Of a stretch of DNA of 32,086 bases, positions 8,205-16,037 are shown one piece after another. The notes under the pieces are model-generated. The model did not search any database. It saw only the letters and a program-made list of their open reading frames with translations, and was not told the origin of the DNA. Position numbers and translations under genes: made by a program. This DNA is from Salipaludibacillus sp. CUR1. Lineage in GTDB: Bacteria; Bacillota; Bacilli; Bacillales; Salisediminibacteriaceae. Positions within the stretch are counted from its first letter, which is position 1; every line of letters starts with the position of its first letter. The stretch spans positions 1-32,086 of the forward strand of contig NZ_JAIWPE010000019.1 of NCBI RefSeq assembly GCF_021028955.1, written 5' to 3'.

Positions 8205-8753
8205 ATGTCAGAATCAGAGCTAGCTAAACAAATTCGTTCTATTCGCAATCAGCAAGGGTTAACCTTAAAAGAATTAAGCGCCCGAACCAGCCTTTCAGTC
8301 AGTTTTTTATCACAGGTTGAGAGAGGGACGTCTTCACCTGCTATATCCTCTTTAAAAAAAATAGCAGATGGACTTGAAGTACCGATTACGAGCTTTTTTC
8401 AGCCTGAACAAAACCCTAAGTACAAAACGGTGCCAAATCAGCGGAGACCCTTCCGGATTGAAGGGTCTCCAGCTAAGTATATTCGCTTAAGCGGAAATTT
8501 CTCCACCCGCACATTAGAATCATTGCTGGTCATTCTTGATCCCGGGGCCACCGACAAGGTTTTCCAGCATTCCGGAGAAGAAGTGCATTATATTCTGGAA
8601 GGCGAAGTGGAGTATACCATTGATAACGAGAACCACAGGCTCTGTGCCGGCGATTCTATTCACTTCCCTTCAGACCGGCCGCACACATGGCGAAACCCTC
8701 TTCAGGACCAAACCTCCACCATTATGTGTGTCGTGACCCCGAAAATATTTTAA
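8205..8753 (+). CDS. XRE-family regulator with C-terminal cupin domain
   Basis: A 182-residue transcription factor. An HTH_3 domain covers residues about 6-60 (LKELSARTSLSVSFLSQVERG is the recognition region) and a cupin_2 ligand-binding barrel covers about 105-180 (GEEVHYILEGEVEYTIDNE, AGDSIHFPSDRPHTWRN). Family members usually sense amino acids, polyamines or sugars and control the adjacent operon. ATG 8205 is preferred over GTG 8193 because AAGGAAGTGA lies at a proper distance only from the former. As the last gene of the importer operon it is the likely local regulator. The ligand is unknown. Confidence 0.88.
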   Translation: MSESELAKQIRSIRNQQGLTLKELSARTSLSVSFLSQVERGTSSPAISSLKKIADGLEVPITSFFQPEQNPKYKTVPNQRRPFRIEGSPAKYIRLSGNFSTRTLESLLVILDPGATDKVFQHSGEEVHYILEGEVEYTIDNENHRLCAGDSIHFPSDRPHTWRNPLQDQTSTIMCVVTPKIF

Positions 8754-8754
8754 T

Positions 8755-8792
8755 GGAAATAAATGGGGGGGGCAGACCCCCCATTTATTTCC
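8755..8792. terminator. GGGGGG-GCAGA-CCCCCC hairpin, copy B, between convergent genes
   Basis: A perfect 16-bp inverted repeat (8755-8770 with 8777-8792) around the loop GGCAGA. It fills the whole 39-nt gap between the regulator stop (TAA 8751-8753) and the transpeptidase stop (8793). Its outer arm sequence differs from copy A yet still pairs perfectly. It lacks a long T run but probably acts as a two-way terminator. Confidence 0.75.
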
Positions 8793-10856
8793 TTATTCCT
8801 CAACCTTTTCCCAGAATTCATTTGCGAGATCGACGACATAGCTGCTTCCGCCCCGCTCCTCTACATTTTGAACCATAATAGTAGTCAGGTAGTCTTCTTC
8901 TTCATAATCGAAACTCACATACCAGCCGATTTGCTCTCCATCCTCAGCTGTCTGTTCCTCTTTTAATTCGGCTGTCCCGGTTTTTCCGGCAAGAGCACGG
9001 TTATGCCCCGCATCGGACCGGTAGGCAGTTCCATCAGAATCCTCAACCACACTTATAAGCGACTCCCGGACAATTTCGGCATTTTCGGGAGAAATCAGTT
9101 CCTCCATTTCCCCCTCGTTTTCGCTTTGGAGACCATCTGAAAACAAAAACGGGTAAATAAGGTTGCCGTCATTCAGAAACATTGTATACAAAGCAGTCAT
9201 ATGAACCGGAGTAACCTGAACTTCCCCCTGTCCATAGCCTGAGTCAGCCAGTAAAATCTCATTTTCTATGTCCTCATTAGCAAGGGTGGAACTATACAAA
9301 GGAAAATCATATGGAAACGGTTCTCCAAAACCAAATTTCCCTGCCCACTCTTCAAATGATTCCTGCCCCATATCAAGTGTCTGTCTGGCAAAATAAATAT
9401 TATCTGAACGCATCATCGCCGTCTGCAAATCAACATTTGTCTCCTCATCATTCACCCTTGTGATACGGTAACCGCCCCAGCTGTCATCCGGCTGCCATTG
9501 CTTTCCTTCTATGACCAGCTCTTCTTCAGGATCCAGGGTCCCTTCTTCCAGTCCCGCTGCGGCGGTCAAAGGTTTAAATACAGATCCCGGCGAATAAGCC
9601 CCCTGGAAACGCCGTTCAAATAAAATGTCGGTACTTTCCATATCTTCCGCCCGCGGGTCCGGAAGCTGCAAGTACCTCAAATTCGAATTAAAGGTCGGTA
9701 CACTTACCATTGCCAGCGTCTCACCTGTTTTCGGATCCATCACGAAGCCCGCACCGGAATCATTATTAAGGACCCCGTACATTTTATCCTGGATGCTTAT
9801 GTCCAGCGTCAAATAGAGATCTTCTCCGTTCTCCGGCTCTGTTTCAAGAATTGTTTCCCTTAACTCGCCGTCTTCTCTGTTAATAGAGACAGTCATTCCC
9901 GGGCTGCCGCGCAGTTCTTCTTCCATAAGCCGTTCAATCCCATTCTTGCCTATTTCAGAAGTTGAGCCGTAACCCTCACCTTCCCGCTCTTCTAATTCTT
10001 CAGCTGTAATTGCGCCGATGTGACCGATAAGATGACCGGTGCTTTCCCCGTGAGGATACACCCGCCCTTCAACTTTGCCTGCACCCACTCCGGGAATTTC
10101 AAGCAAGTCTTCAAGCCTGTCATCGTCAATAGACAGGTTTTGAATAGGAGCGTTCCAGTCAGGATTATCGGGATACCGGGTTGCAAGATCAGCCACCCGC
10201 TCTTCATCCAGGTTCAGTACCTCAGCAAACTGTTCAATAGTTTCTTCCATATCTTCCGTCCGTTCAGGGACAATCCCGACTTCATAAATGTCGCCATTTA
10301 CTGCCAGGCTTTCGCCGTTCCTGTCAAAAATACCGCCTCTTGCCGGCTGCTCCGTTTCAATTGAAACCGTGTCTTCCGGCTCCTCCATTCCTTTTATAAA
10401 ATGTGAAGGGTCCCATTCAATTCCCCATTCCGCTTCATTCTCTTCTTCCTCGTTACCAGGGATGAATTTAGTAAGGGCGATTGCCGTATCATAAGACAGC
10501 AAACCGGCTGCCGTGTCCATTTCGACTGATACCGGATAATCGATTTCTTCCAACTCATCTAAATCAATCTCTTCTTCTTCAAAATCCACACTCTCAAAAG
10601 ATATATTAATAGTGTCAATCCCTAATTCCCCGTAAATAGCGTCATATCTTTCTTCAAAATCCCACTCAAAGCCGGCAACCTCCGCCCTGGAATTTTCAGT
10701 AAGGTAGTCAGGCATCTCTGAGAAAGCTTTTTCGCTCCACGCTTCTGTGTACCCTTCCAAAGTCTCTTCAGGATTTTCAGGCTCCTCTCCCGTACAGGCG
10801 GTCATGCCCGCTAATAACAATGCAGATAAACTGATAAATAATGTTGTGTGTCTCAA
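8793..10856 (-). CDS. pbpC: Penicillin-binding protein 3-like transpeptidase (MecA/PbpC type)
   Basis: A 687-residue class B PBP that cross-links peptidoglycan outside the membrane. The signal peptide ends in a lipobox, GMTAC, with Cys21. An NTF2-like MecA_N domain occupies about 25-155, the PBP dimerisation region about 165-330, and the transpeptidase domain 345-685. Active-site motifs are intact: Ser425-Val-Phe-Lys428, Ser484-Asp-Asn486 and Lys625-Thr-Gly627. The order matches B. subtilis PBP3 and staphylococcal MecA; such proteins often have low beta-lactam affinity, which sequence alone does not prove here. The start is TTG 10854-10856 with GGGGGA 8 nt upstream; no better start exists. 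The N-terminal half is extremely acidic. Confidence 0.88.
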   Translation of the reverse strand: MRHTTLFISLSALLLAGMTACTGEEPENPEETLEGYTEAWSEKAFSEMPDYLTENSRAEVAGFEWDFEERYDAIYGELGIDTINISFESVDFEEEEIDLDELEEIDYPVSVEMDTAAGLLSYDTAIALTKFIPGNEEEENEAEWGIEWDPSHFIKGMEEPEDTVSIETEQPARGGIFDRNGESLAVNGDIYEVGIVPERTEDMEETIEQFAEVLNLDEERVADLATRYPDNPDWNAPIQNLSIDDDRLEDLLEIPGVGAGKVEGRVYPHGESTGHLIGHIGAITAEELEEREGEGYGSTSEIGKNGIERLMEEELRGSPGMTVSINREDGELRETILETEPENGEDLYLTLDISIQDKMYGVLNNDSGAGFVMDPKTGETLAMVSVPTFNSNLRYLQLPDPRAEDMESTDILFERRFQGAYSPGSVFKPLTAAAGLEEGTLDPEEELVIEGKQWQPDDSWGGYRITRVNDEETNVDLQTAMMRSDNIYFARQTLDMGQESFEEWAGKFGFGEPFPYDFPLYSSTLANEDIENEILLADSGYGQGEVQVTPVHMTALYTMFLNDGNLIYPFLFSDGLQSENEGEMEELISPENAEIVRESLISVVEDSDGTAYRSDAGHNRALAGKTGTAELKEEQTAEDGEQIGWYVSFDYEEEDYLTTIMVQNVEERGGSSYVVDLANEFWEKVEE

Positions 10857-11132
10857 TTTCTAAATCCCCCTTTTTTCCTCACTCTTATATAAAAAAATTT
10901 GTTATCAACCGTTAATGTGGAAAAAGATTCGCTAATGGCCTTAGAATTGTTTAAATTAATGGCAAAACAGTAAGGTCCTGCAGCGGCAGTGATCCCCGCC
11001 TGATTTGTTTTCACACGATAATTTTAAAAATCCCAAATTTAACCGTATCCTTCAGAAACTGTATCAAAAAGACCTATGCTCCCCTCCATTAAACTAGTCT
11101 ATAATTTTAAAATCGATAAAAGATGCCACATT

Positions 11133-11456
11133 ATGACATTATTCTTTTATAGTATAGTTAGTTTAACTTTGTCCCCGGTGGTGATTTTGGTGTTTTGGAA
11201 GACAGCAAGGCAAAGAAAAATACTGGAAGCGACTTATGCAGAGTGTCCCAATTGTTCCACAACAGATCATATTTCAGCATGGAATCAGCTGGCAAAGGAT
11301 ACATATGGCGATCAGGCTCCTGATATCAGACAATCAGCAACTAGTAAAAAAAATTCTTTTCCATACCAGTGCCCAACGTGCTTTAAAGGGTATTCAGCAA
11401 ATAAAATTTTTTTTCTGACAGATGAGGAAGTCCAGGAATCTTTGAAAACCTCTTAA
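11133..11456 (+). CDS. Small membrane-anchored zinc-ribbon protein, unknown function
   Basis: A 107-residue protein with one N-terminal membrane helix (about residues 4-23) and two CxxC knuckles, C38/C41 (CPNC) and C80/C83 (CPTC), which together make a probable zinc ribbon in the cytoplasm. I do not recognise the family. A perfect TATAAT (11100-11105) lies upstream and would start transcription near 11112, which favours ATG 11133 over a longer frame beginning at 11076. The ribosome site is weak (AAAAGATG), and base composition is more AT-rich than the neighbours, so confidence is moderate. It is followed by a good terminator. Confidence 0.55.
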   Translation: MTLFFYSIVSLTLSPVVILVFWKTARQRKILEATYAECPNCSTTDHISAWNQLAKDTYGDQAPDIRQSATSKKNSFPYQCPTCFKGYSANKIFFLTDEEVQESLKTS

Positions 11457-11485
11457 AATTTCTTAAAACTGCATAAGAACTTAAA

Positions 11486-11521
11486 GGCCCCAGGCTCGCT
11501 TCAGCACCCGGGGTCTTTTTT
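11486..11521 (+). terminator. Intrinsic terminator behind the zinc-ribbon gene
   Basis: GGCCCCAGG (11486-11494) pairs with CCCGGGGTC (11507-11515), with one mismatch and one G-U pair, followed by TTTTTT. It overlaps the stop codon of the convergent SGNH hydrolase gene (TAA at 11520-11522). Confidence 0.75.
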
Positions 11522-12380
11522 AATCTGTAAAAACGGATAAAATACTCTTGCTCCATTGCTCATGGCCTTTCTGAGCAGGCATCCTGTGATCGTCTTCGTC
11601 CACATAATTAAGCAGATCCTCATCTGTAATATCAGGCCAGTCACTCCAATGGTCGATGTAAATATAATCATTTTCATTAGCGTAAGTCCGCATACCTTCA
11701 ATTTGTATCGGATAATTCACCGTATTATAGGCAGGCTGAGACGGATTAATCATCGGAACGGCCTGTTCATTTTCAGCTTTCAAAGCCTGGATTAATAACG
11801 ACACATGTTCAGTCGAATGGTCAATGCTGACTTGCCCGTTATCGTTCCATAGTAAAGGTTCAATAATAACGAGATCGGCCTGTTTTTCCGCCACATCTCT
11901 GTGAACCCCCTGCTGGATCATCTCCAATGACGTCATGCCGCCGACCGACATCGTTTCCACTGAAAACACATCAGTATCAAAAGCGTCATTCAGCTCTTCT
12001 TCCAGCAGCTCAGGCCACGGATTGAGTCCTTCGTCCTGTGAATCAGTCAATGACTGTGAACCGAAAGCTAACACAGAGATGGTTTCGTTTTCCGCAAGCT
12101 TTGGTTTAATGACATCCGCGAGCGGCTCAGGCATATGCTCAAAATGCCTTTCCAGTTCCTCTTCCTCCCCTTCTAAATGCTCATCGCCTGCTTCTTCAGT
12201 TTCATTTTCATTTTCTGCCGGTTCATTTTCCTCCGCATCTGCAGGTACGTTTTCAACACTGGAAACCGCAGCCTGAGCATCGGTGGAGATATCGGACAAC
12301 TTCTGATCGTACTGGTATTTTCCAAATAAAATGATAAACAAAGATAAAGTGATAACAGCTCCCGCTATGTACTTGTTCAT
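11520..12380 (-). CDS. Membrane-anchored SGNH/GDSL-family hydrolase
   Basis: A 286-residue protein with an N-terminal membrane anchor (about 5-20), an Asp/Glu-rich linker (about 45-85) and an SGNH hydrolase fold outside the cell. Block I is AFGSQSLTDS with candidate nucleophile Ser110; it has one more residue than the usual GDSLT. Block II is near Gly147-148, block III is LLWNDN with Asn179, and block V is DDHRMPAQKGH with Asp263/264 and His265. Members deacetylate or de-esterify carbohydrates, peptidoglycan or lipids; the substrate here is unknown. The start ATG 12380 has AAAGGAG upstream. It lies 97 nt behind the VanZ-like gene on the same strand, next to other envelope genes. Confidence 0.8.
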   Translation of the reverse strand: MNKYIAGAVITLSLFIILFGKYQYDQKLSDISTDAQAAVSSVENVPADAEENEPAENENETEEAGDEHLEGEEEELERHFEHMPEPLADVIKPKLAENETISVLAFGSQSLTDSQDEGLNPWPELLEEELNDAFDTDVFSVETMSVGGMTSLEMIQQGVHRDVAEKQADLVIIEPLLWNDNGQVSIDHSTEHVSLLIQALKAENEQAVPMINPSQPAYNTVNYPIQIEGMRTYANENDYIYIDHWSDWPDITDEDLLNYVDEDDHRMPAQKGHEQWSKSILSVFTD

Positions 12381-12477
12381 GCTTGTGCTCCTTTAAAAAG
12401 AAATAAATGATGGCTTTAACCAACAAAAATTATACAGGAAAAAAACACCACTTTCATTAGTATTAGACAAATTTCCA

Positions 12478-12993
12478 CTAATTTTGTCCTGATCTGAACG
12501 TTCCCCTCAGTCTCTTTTTAACCGTTAAAAACACAATCAGGCCAAGAATACCGCCGGCAAAATTCAAGATCACATCTTCCACCATGCCCGATCTGCCGGG
12601 GTTAAGGGACTGCCGATACTCGTCAAAAGACCCGTACAGCAAAACAAAGGCTAAAGACATACCTGCTGCTGCGTTTCTATTATTATAAAAATAACTTATG
12701 AGACGGTAAGTAAGCACAGCCAATACCGCAAAAGTAAAGACATGGGCCCCTTTTCTAATAAAAAATTCAGTAAACTCAGCTGGTGTCATCGCTTGAAGAC
12801 TGACAGGAGAACCGCCATAATTAAAAGACACCCACTGGAACATGGCTGACACCCATGTTAAATTAAAATCAGCTAAAACGGGCTCAACAGTCTGGTCTTC
12901 AAACGTCTGTGAGGAAGAATAATAGATCAGGCCCGCCCAGAATAAAAATGGAATTAAATAAAACACGACAAACCTGCCGCGGCTGTCACTCAT
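12478..12993 (-). CDS. VanZ-family membrane protein
   Basis: A 171-residue protein with about four membrane segments and the VanZ signature: RKGAHVFTFAVL near residues 80-91 and DEYRQSLNPGRSGMVEDVILNFAGG near 124-148. VanZ relatives are associated with teicoplanin tolerance and envelope functions, but their biochemistry is largely unknown. The start is ATG 12993 with AAAGGA upstream. It is probably co-transcribed with the SGNH hydrolase and is divergent from the nitrilase gene; the 12994-13210 spacer holds promoters that I cannot place securely. Confidence 0.88.
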   Translation of the reverse strand: MSDSRGRFVVFYLIPFLFWAGLIYYSSSQTFEDQTVEPVLADFNLTWVSAMFQWVSFNYGGSPVSLQAMTPAEFTEFFIRKGAHVFTFAVLAVLTYRLISYFYNNRNAAAGMSLAFVLLYGSFDEYRQSLNPGRSGMVEDVILNFAGGILGLIVFLTVKKRLRGTFRSGQN

Positions 12994-13210
12994 GGCGAAT
13001 CATCCTTTCTGCGAACAGCTTTTCCGGTTATTTGCAGTTATTTCCGCACATGCCGGAAGTTCGATCCTTGCTAAGAACGACTGTACATGAGAATCAGCCG
13101 GCACGCTATCTTTTTTTCAATAGTATAATAGGATCTGCAAACAGTTAAACCAGGCTGAAACTTGAGCCGGTTAAACTCATACAGCTGACTAAATAAAGGA
13201 GTTGACGCAA

Positions 13211-14011
13211 TTGGGACTGAAAGTCGCATTAATCCAAGCAGACATCGCCTACGGCGATCCTGAGGCAAATTACCGCAAAATTGAAAGAGAATTTGAAAAA
13301 GCTGCAGCTGACCACCCTGATATTATCGTCCTTCCTGAACTGTGGCCGACAGGATATGACTTAGCACGCCTGGACGAGATCGGAGACCCGGAAGCAGAAC
13401 AGGCTGTCTCCTTTTTATCCGGACTCACACGAAAGCATCAGGTGAATGCAGTAGCCGGGTCTGTTCCTAAACAGACAAAGGATGGCACCAAAAATACGAT
13501 GCTTGTGTTTGACACTTCAGGCAGACTGGTTAAAGAGTACAGCAAAGCTCATCTGTTCAGACTTATGAATGAGGAAAAATATTTAATTCAGGGAGATGAC
13601 AACGGTCTCTTTCATCTTGCCGGCCATCCGAGCGCTGGCGTGATTTGCTATGACATCCGTTTTCCTGACTGGATCCGCACTCATATGGTCGGTGAAGAAG
13701 GAAAGCACACAAAAATACTTTATGTCGTAGCAGAGTGGCCGAAAGCAAGGGTTGACCACTGGAAGGCCCTTCTCATCAGCAGAGCTATTGAAAATCAGTG
13801 TTTTGTCGTGGCCTGCAACCGCACAGGGGCAGACCCTAATAATGAATTTGGCGGCCATTCCATCGTCATCGGTCCGTGGGGTGAAATTATTGCTGAAGCA
13901 GGCGGGGAAGAAACCATTCTTCATGCAGACATTGAGATTGAGGACGTTGATAAAGTACGTGAATCAATTCCTGTGTTTACAGACAGGCGCCCGGGTATTT
14001 ATAAACTTTAG
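13211..14011 (+). CDS. Carbon-nitrogen hydrolase (nitrilase superfamily, MtnU/omega-amidase-like)
   Basis: A 266-residue cytosolic amidase. The catalytic triad is visible: Glu43 in LPELWPTGYD, Lys112 in YSKAHLF and Cys146 in GVICYDIRFP. Length and wording resemble B. subtilis MtnU (YkrU) and other omega-amidase-type members acting on alpha-keto acid amides such as 2-oxoglutaramate or its methionine-salvage analogue. No other methionine-salvage gene is in the window, so that role is an inference. I place the start at TTG 13211, 9 nt after AAAGGAG; the TTG at 13202 directly abuts the ribosome site. It stands alone between the VanZ-like gene and the mur cassette. Confidence 0.88.
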   Translation: MGLKVALIQADIAYGDPEANYRKIEREFEKAAADHPDIIVLPELWPTGYDLARLDEIGDPEAEQAVSFLSGLTRKHQVNAVAGSVPKQTKDGTKNTMLVFDTSGRLVKEYSKAHLFRLMNEEKYLIQGDDNGLFHLAGHPSAGVICYDIRFPDWIRTHMVGEEGKHTKILYVVAEWPKARVDHWKALLISRAIENQCFVVACNRTGADPNNEFGGHSIVIGPWGEIIAEAGGEETILHADIEIEDVDKVRESIPVFTDRRPGIYKL

Positions 14012-14015
14012 CAGC

Positions 14016-14038
14016 CGGCAGGTGTCCCCATCCTGCCG
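14016..14038 (+). terminator. Weak stem-loop after the nitrilase gene
   Basis: CGGCAGG (14016-14022) pairs with CCTGCCG (14032-14038) just after the stop codon. No T run follows, so at most it is a weak or assisted terminator. Confidence 0.4.
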
Positions 14039-14133
14039 ATTGTCTCCCGGGGCCGCTCCCCCTTACTCACTTGATTTCTGCCTTTCAAAGAGTCATTATA
14101 GACCTTAACCCTTATTTGAAAAGAAGTGATAAC

Positions 14134-14988
14134 ATGCACCAGACAATGATGCTGACAAAAATTCAGCAGCAATTATCATCCTTTTCCGTCGCCGAAAAAA
14201 AGATCGCTGATTACGTGCTTAAGTATCCTGAGCTTATCCCGGACATGACAACAAAAGAATTAGCCTCCCAGGCGAAAGCGAGTGAAGCAAGCATCGTCCG
14301 CTTTTGTAAACGGGTGGGCGTGGACAGTTTCAGAATGTTTAAAATAGCTCTCGCTAAAGAACTGACAAGGTCAGAAGCTTATGTGAACAGTGCCTCTTTA
14401 CTGGATTCTGATGACTCACCGTATGTTCTTCTTCAAAAGGTGTCTTCCTTAAACCAGATGGCCCTTGAAATGACAAGCAAGTCTGTCAGCCCGCAATTTT
14501 TTGCTGATGCTGTCAGCGCTTTGAGCCAGGCAAAGAAAATCGCTTTTTTTGGTGTGGGCGGTTCGTACACTTCCTGTGTCGACGGTCAGTATAAATTTAT
14601 GAGACTCGGCTTCAACTCTCTTGCCTCTTCCGACTATCATTACATGGTCCCTTTTCTGACGATGATGGATGACTCCGATGTGCTAGTTTGCATCAGTACG
14701 TCAGGCAAGACGAAAGAACTGCTGGATCTCGCCCATTATGCCAAGGAGCGGGGAGTGACGTTATTAGCCATTACCTCATCAAATACGTCTCCCCTTTATA
14801 AAGCTGCCGATATTCCCCTTTTGTTTCCGGCTATTGAAGTGGAACAGCGGATCGGGAGCATTGCTTCAAGAACAGGCCAGCTCAATTTAATTGACAGCCT
14901 TTACGTCGCTGTATTTCACAGGATTGGGGAAGATCTGCTCGAAGCTTTTGACCAGTCGAGAAAAAAGACAAAAGAAAAGCGCCACTGA
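14134..14988 (+). CDS. murR: MurR/RpiR-family transcriptional regulator of MurNAc recovery
   Basis: A 284-residue regulator. The RpiR-type HTH_6 domain covers about 1-77 (AEKKIADYVLKYPE, ELASQAKASEASIVRFCKRVG) and a SIS sugar-phosphate domain covers about 120-260 (GVGGSYTSC, CISTSGKTKELLDLA). MurR proteins repress mur genes and release DNA on binding MurNAc-6-phosphate. The start is taken at ATG 14134, which gives the usual family N-terminus; the longer frame from 14071 lacks a ribosome site. TTGATT (14071-14076) with CATTAT (14094-14099) at 17 nt is a possible promoter. It is first in the murR-murQ-murP-mupG cluster, which supports its identity. Confidence 0.87.
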   Translation: MHQTMMLTKIQQQLSSFSVAEKKIADYVLKYPELIPDMTTKELASQAKASEASIVRFCKRVGVDSFRMFKIALAKELTRSEAYVNSASLLDSDDSPYVLLQKVSSLNQMALEMTSKSVSPQFFADAVSALSQAKKIAFFGVGGSYTSCVDGQYKFMRLGFNSLASSDYHYMVPFLTMMDDSDVLVCISTSGKTKELLDLAHYAKERGVTLLAITSSNTSPLYKAADIPLLFPAIEVEQRIGSIASRTGQLNLIDSLYVAVFHRIGEDLLEAFDQSRKKTKEKRH

Positions 14989-14993
14989 AGGAC

Positions 14994-15012
14994 AGCATGG
15001 GAGACCCATGCT
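14994..15012 (+). terminator. Stem-loop between murR and murQ
   Basis: AGCATGGG (14994-15001) and CCCATGCT (15005-15012) form a perfect 8-bp stem with a 3-nt loop, followed by TTAACTTA. The poor T run suggests a weak terminator, so murR may be partly uncoupled from murQ, which has its own promoter at 15062. Confidence 0.5.
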
Positions 15013-15028
15013 TTAACTTACCAGTCTA

Positions 15029-15043
15029 TGAAATTTAATTTCA
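15029..15043. promoter_or_regulatory. Candidate MurR operator
   Basis: TGAAATTTAATTTCA is a perfect 7-bp dyad around one central base, the size and form of RpiR-family operators. It ends 18 nt before the murQ -35. A second, spaced dyad (TTTCAT 15073-15078 with ATGAAA 15089-15094) overlaps the promoter itself, consistent with repression by MurR bound to two sites. Confidence 0.55.
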
Positions 15044-15061
15044 AAAATAACTATAATAATA

Positions 15062-15090
15062 TTGATTAATAATTTCATAGTTTGTATAAT
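15062..15090 (+). promoter_or_regulatory. murQ sigma-A promoter
   Basis: TTGATT (15062-15067), a 17-nt spacer and a perfect TATAAT (15085-15090). Transcription would start near 15097, about 33 nt before the murQ ATG. The last T of the -10 is also the first base of a cre box. Confidence 0.75.
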
Positions 15091-15103
15091 GAAAACGCAA
15101 TCA
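15090..15103 (+). promoter_or_regulatory. cre (CcpA) box fused to the murQ -10
   Basis: TGAAAACGCAATCA matches TGWNANCGNTNWCA at every fixed position except position 10 (A for T). It covers the predicted transcription start, the classic place for catabolite repression. The same fusion TATAATGAAARCGC occurs upstream of the nuclease and 5'-nucleotidase genes. Confidence 0.65.
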
Positions 15104-15129
15104 TATTTCATAAAGAAACGAGGTTTGTC

Positions 15130-16026
15130 ATGCTTGAGAAACTTGGAACAGAAGGACGTAATGAAAAATCGATGGAACTGGATGAAAAGGCATCTGAAGA
15201 GATTTTAACGTTAATGAATGAAGAAGATGAACAGGTTCCGGGCGTTATAAAAACCCAGATCCCTGTAATCGCAGAACTTGTAGACCGCTGTGTCCATGCT
15301 TTAAAAAACAATGGAAGGCTGATCTATGCAGGCGCTGGAACAAGCGGCCGTCTCGGGGTGCTTGATGCTGCTGAATGCCCGCCTACATTTGGAACAGATC
15401 CTGGCCGCGTGCTCGGATTAATAGCTGGAGGCGAGAAAGCATTTATTGAAGCTGTCGAAGGAGCAGAGGATTCATTTAAAGAGGGGGCTGACCATTTAAA
15501 ATCACTTAATTTAACTGATCAGGATGTCGTGGTCGGCATCGCAGCAAGCGGGCGTACTCCTTATGTTATCGGTGCTTTAAATTACGCAAGGGAAACAGGT
15601 GCTGTCACCGGCAGCATTGCCTGCAACAAAGACGCGCTGATTTCACGGGAAGCAGATTTTGCAATTGAAGCCGACACTGGAAATGAAATTCTTACCGGCT
15701 CAACGAGACTTAAAGCCGGCACCGCACAGAAGCTTATCCTGAATATGATTTCAACCGCAACGATGGTAGGCCTCGGTAAAGTTTATAAAAATTTAATGGT
15801 CGATTTAAAACCGACTAATGAAAAGCTGAGGCTTCGTTCAAAAAAGATCATCATGGAAGCAACAGGGACAGATGAGAAGACAGCAGCAGCTAAACTCCAG
15901 GAAGCTGACGGTGCCGTTAAAGCAGCTATCGTCATGATATTAACGGGATGTTCGCATGAGACGGCCGTGAAAAAGCTTACGGAAACTGACGGCTTTGTGA
16001 AACAGGCGCTCCATAACATCAGATAG
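15130..16026 (+). CDS. murQ: N-acetylmuramic acid 6-phosphate etherase
   Basis: A 298-residue SIS-fold lyase that splits the lactyl ether of MurNAc-6-phosphate to give GlcNAc-6-phosphate and D-lactate. The signature GAGTSGRLGVLDAAECPPTFG is present. Glu82 (AAECPPT) and Glu113 (EGAEDSF) lie 31 residues apart, as do the two catalytic glutamates known in the family. The C-terminal UBA-like helices (MEATGTDEKTAAAKLQEADG, TGCSHETAVKKL) are complete. The start is ATG 15130 behind ACGAGGT; a frame beginning at 15082 would run through the promoter. It is followed by murP after 11 nt. Confidence 0.95.
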   Translation: MLEKLGTEGRNEKSMELDEKASEEILTLMNEEDEQVPGVIKTQIPVIAELVDRCVHALKNNGRLIYAGAGTSGRLGVLDAAECPPTFGTDPGRVLGLIAGGEKAFIEAVEGAEDSFKEGADHLKSLNLTDQDVVVGIAASGRTPYVIGALNYARETGAVTGSIACNKDALISREADFAIEADTGNEILTGSTRLKAGTAQKLILNMISTATMVGLGKVYKNLMVDLKPTNEKLRLRSKKIIMEATGTDEKTAAAKLQEADGAVKAAIVMILTGCSHETAVKKLTETDGFVKQALHNIR

Positions 16027-16037
16027 GGGGTTATTGA

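Noticed and set aside
13563-13924. Minus-strand frames inside the nitrilase gene
   Set aside because: They are antisense to a gene with a complete catalytic triad and show no start signals.
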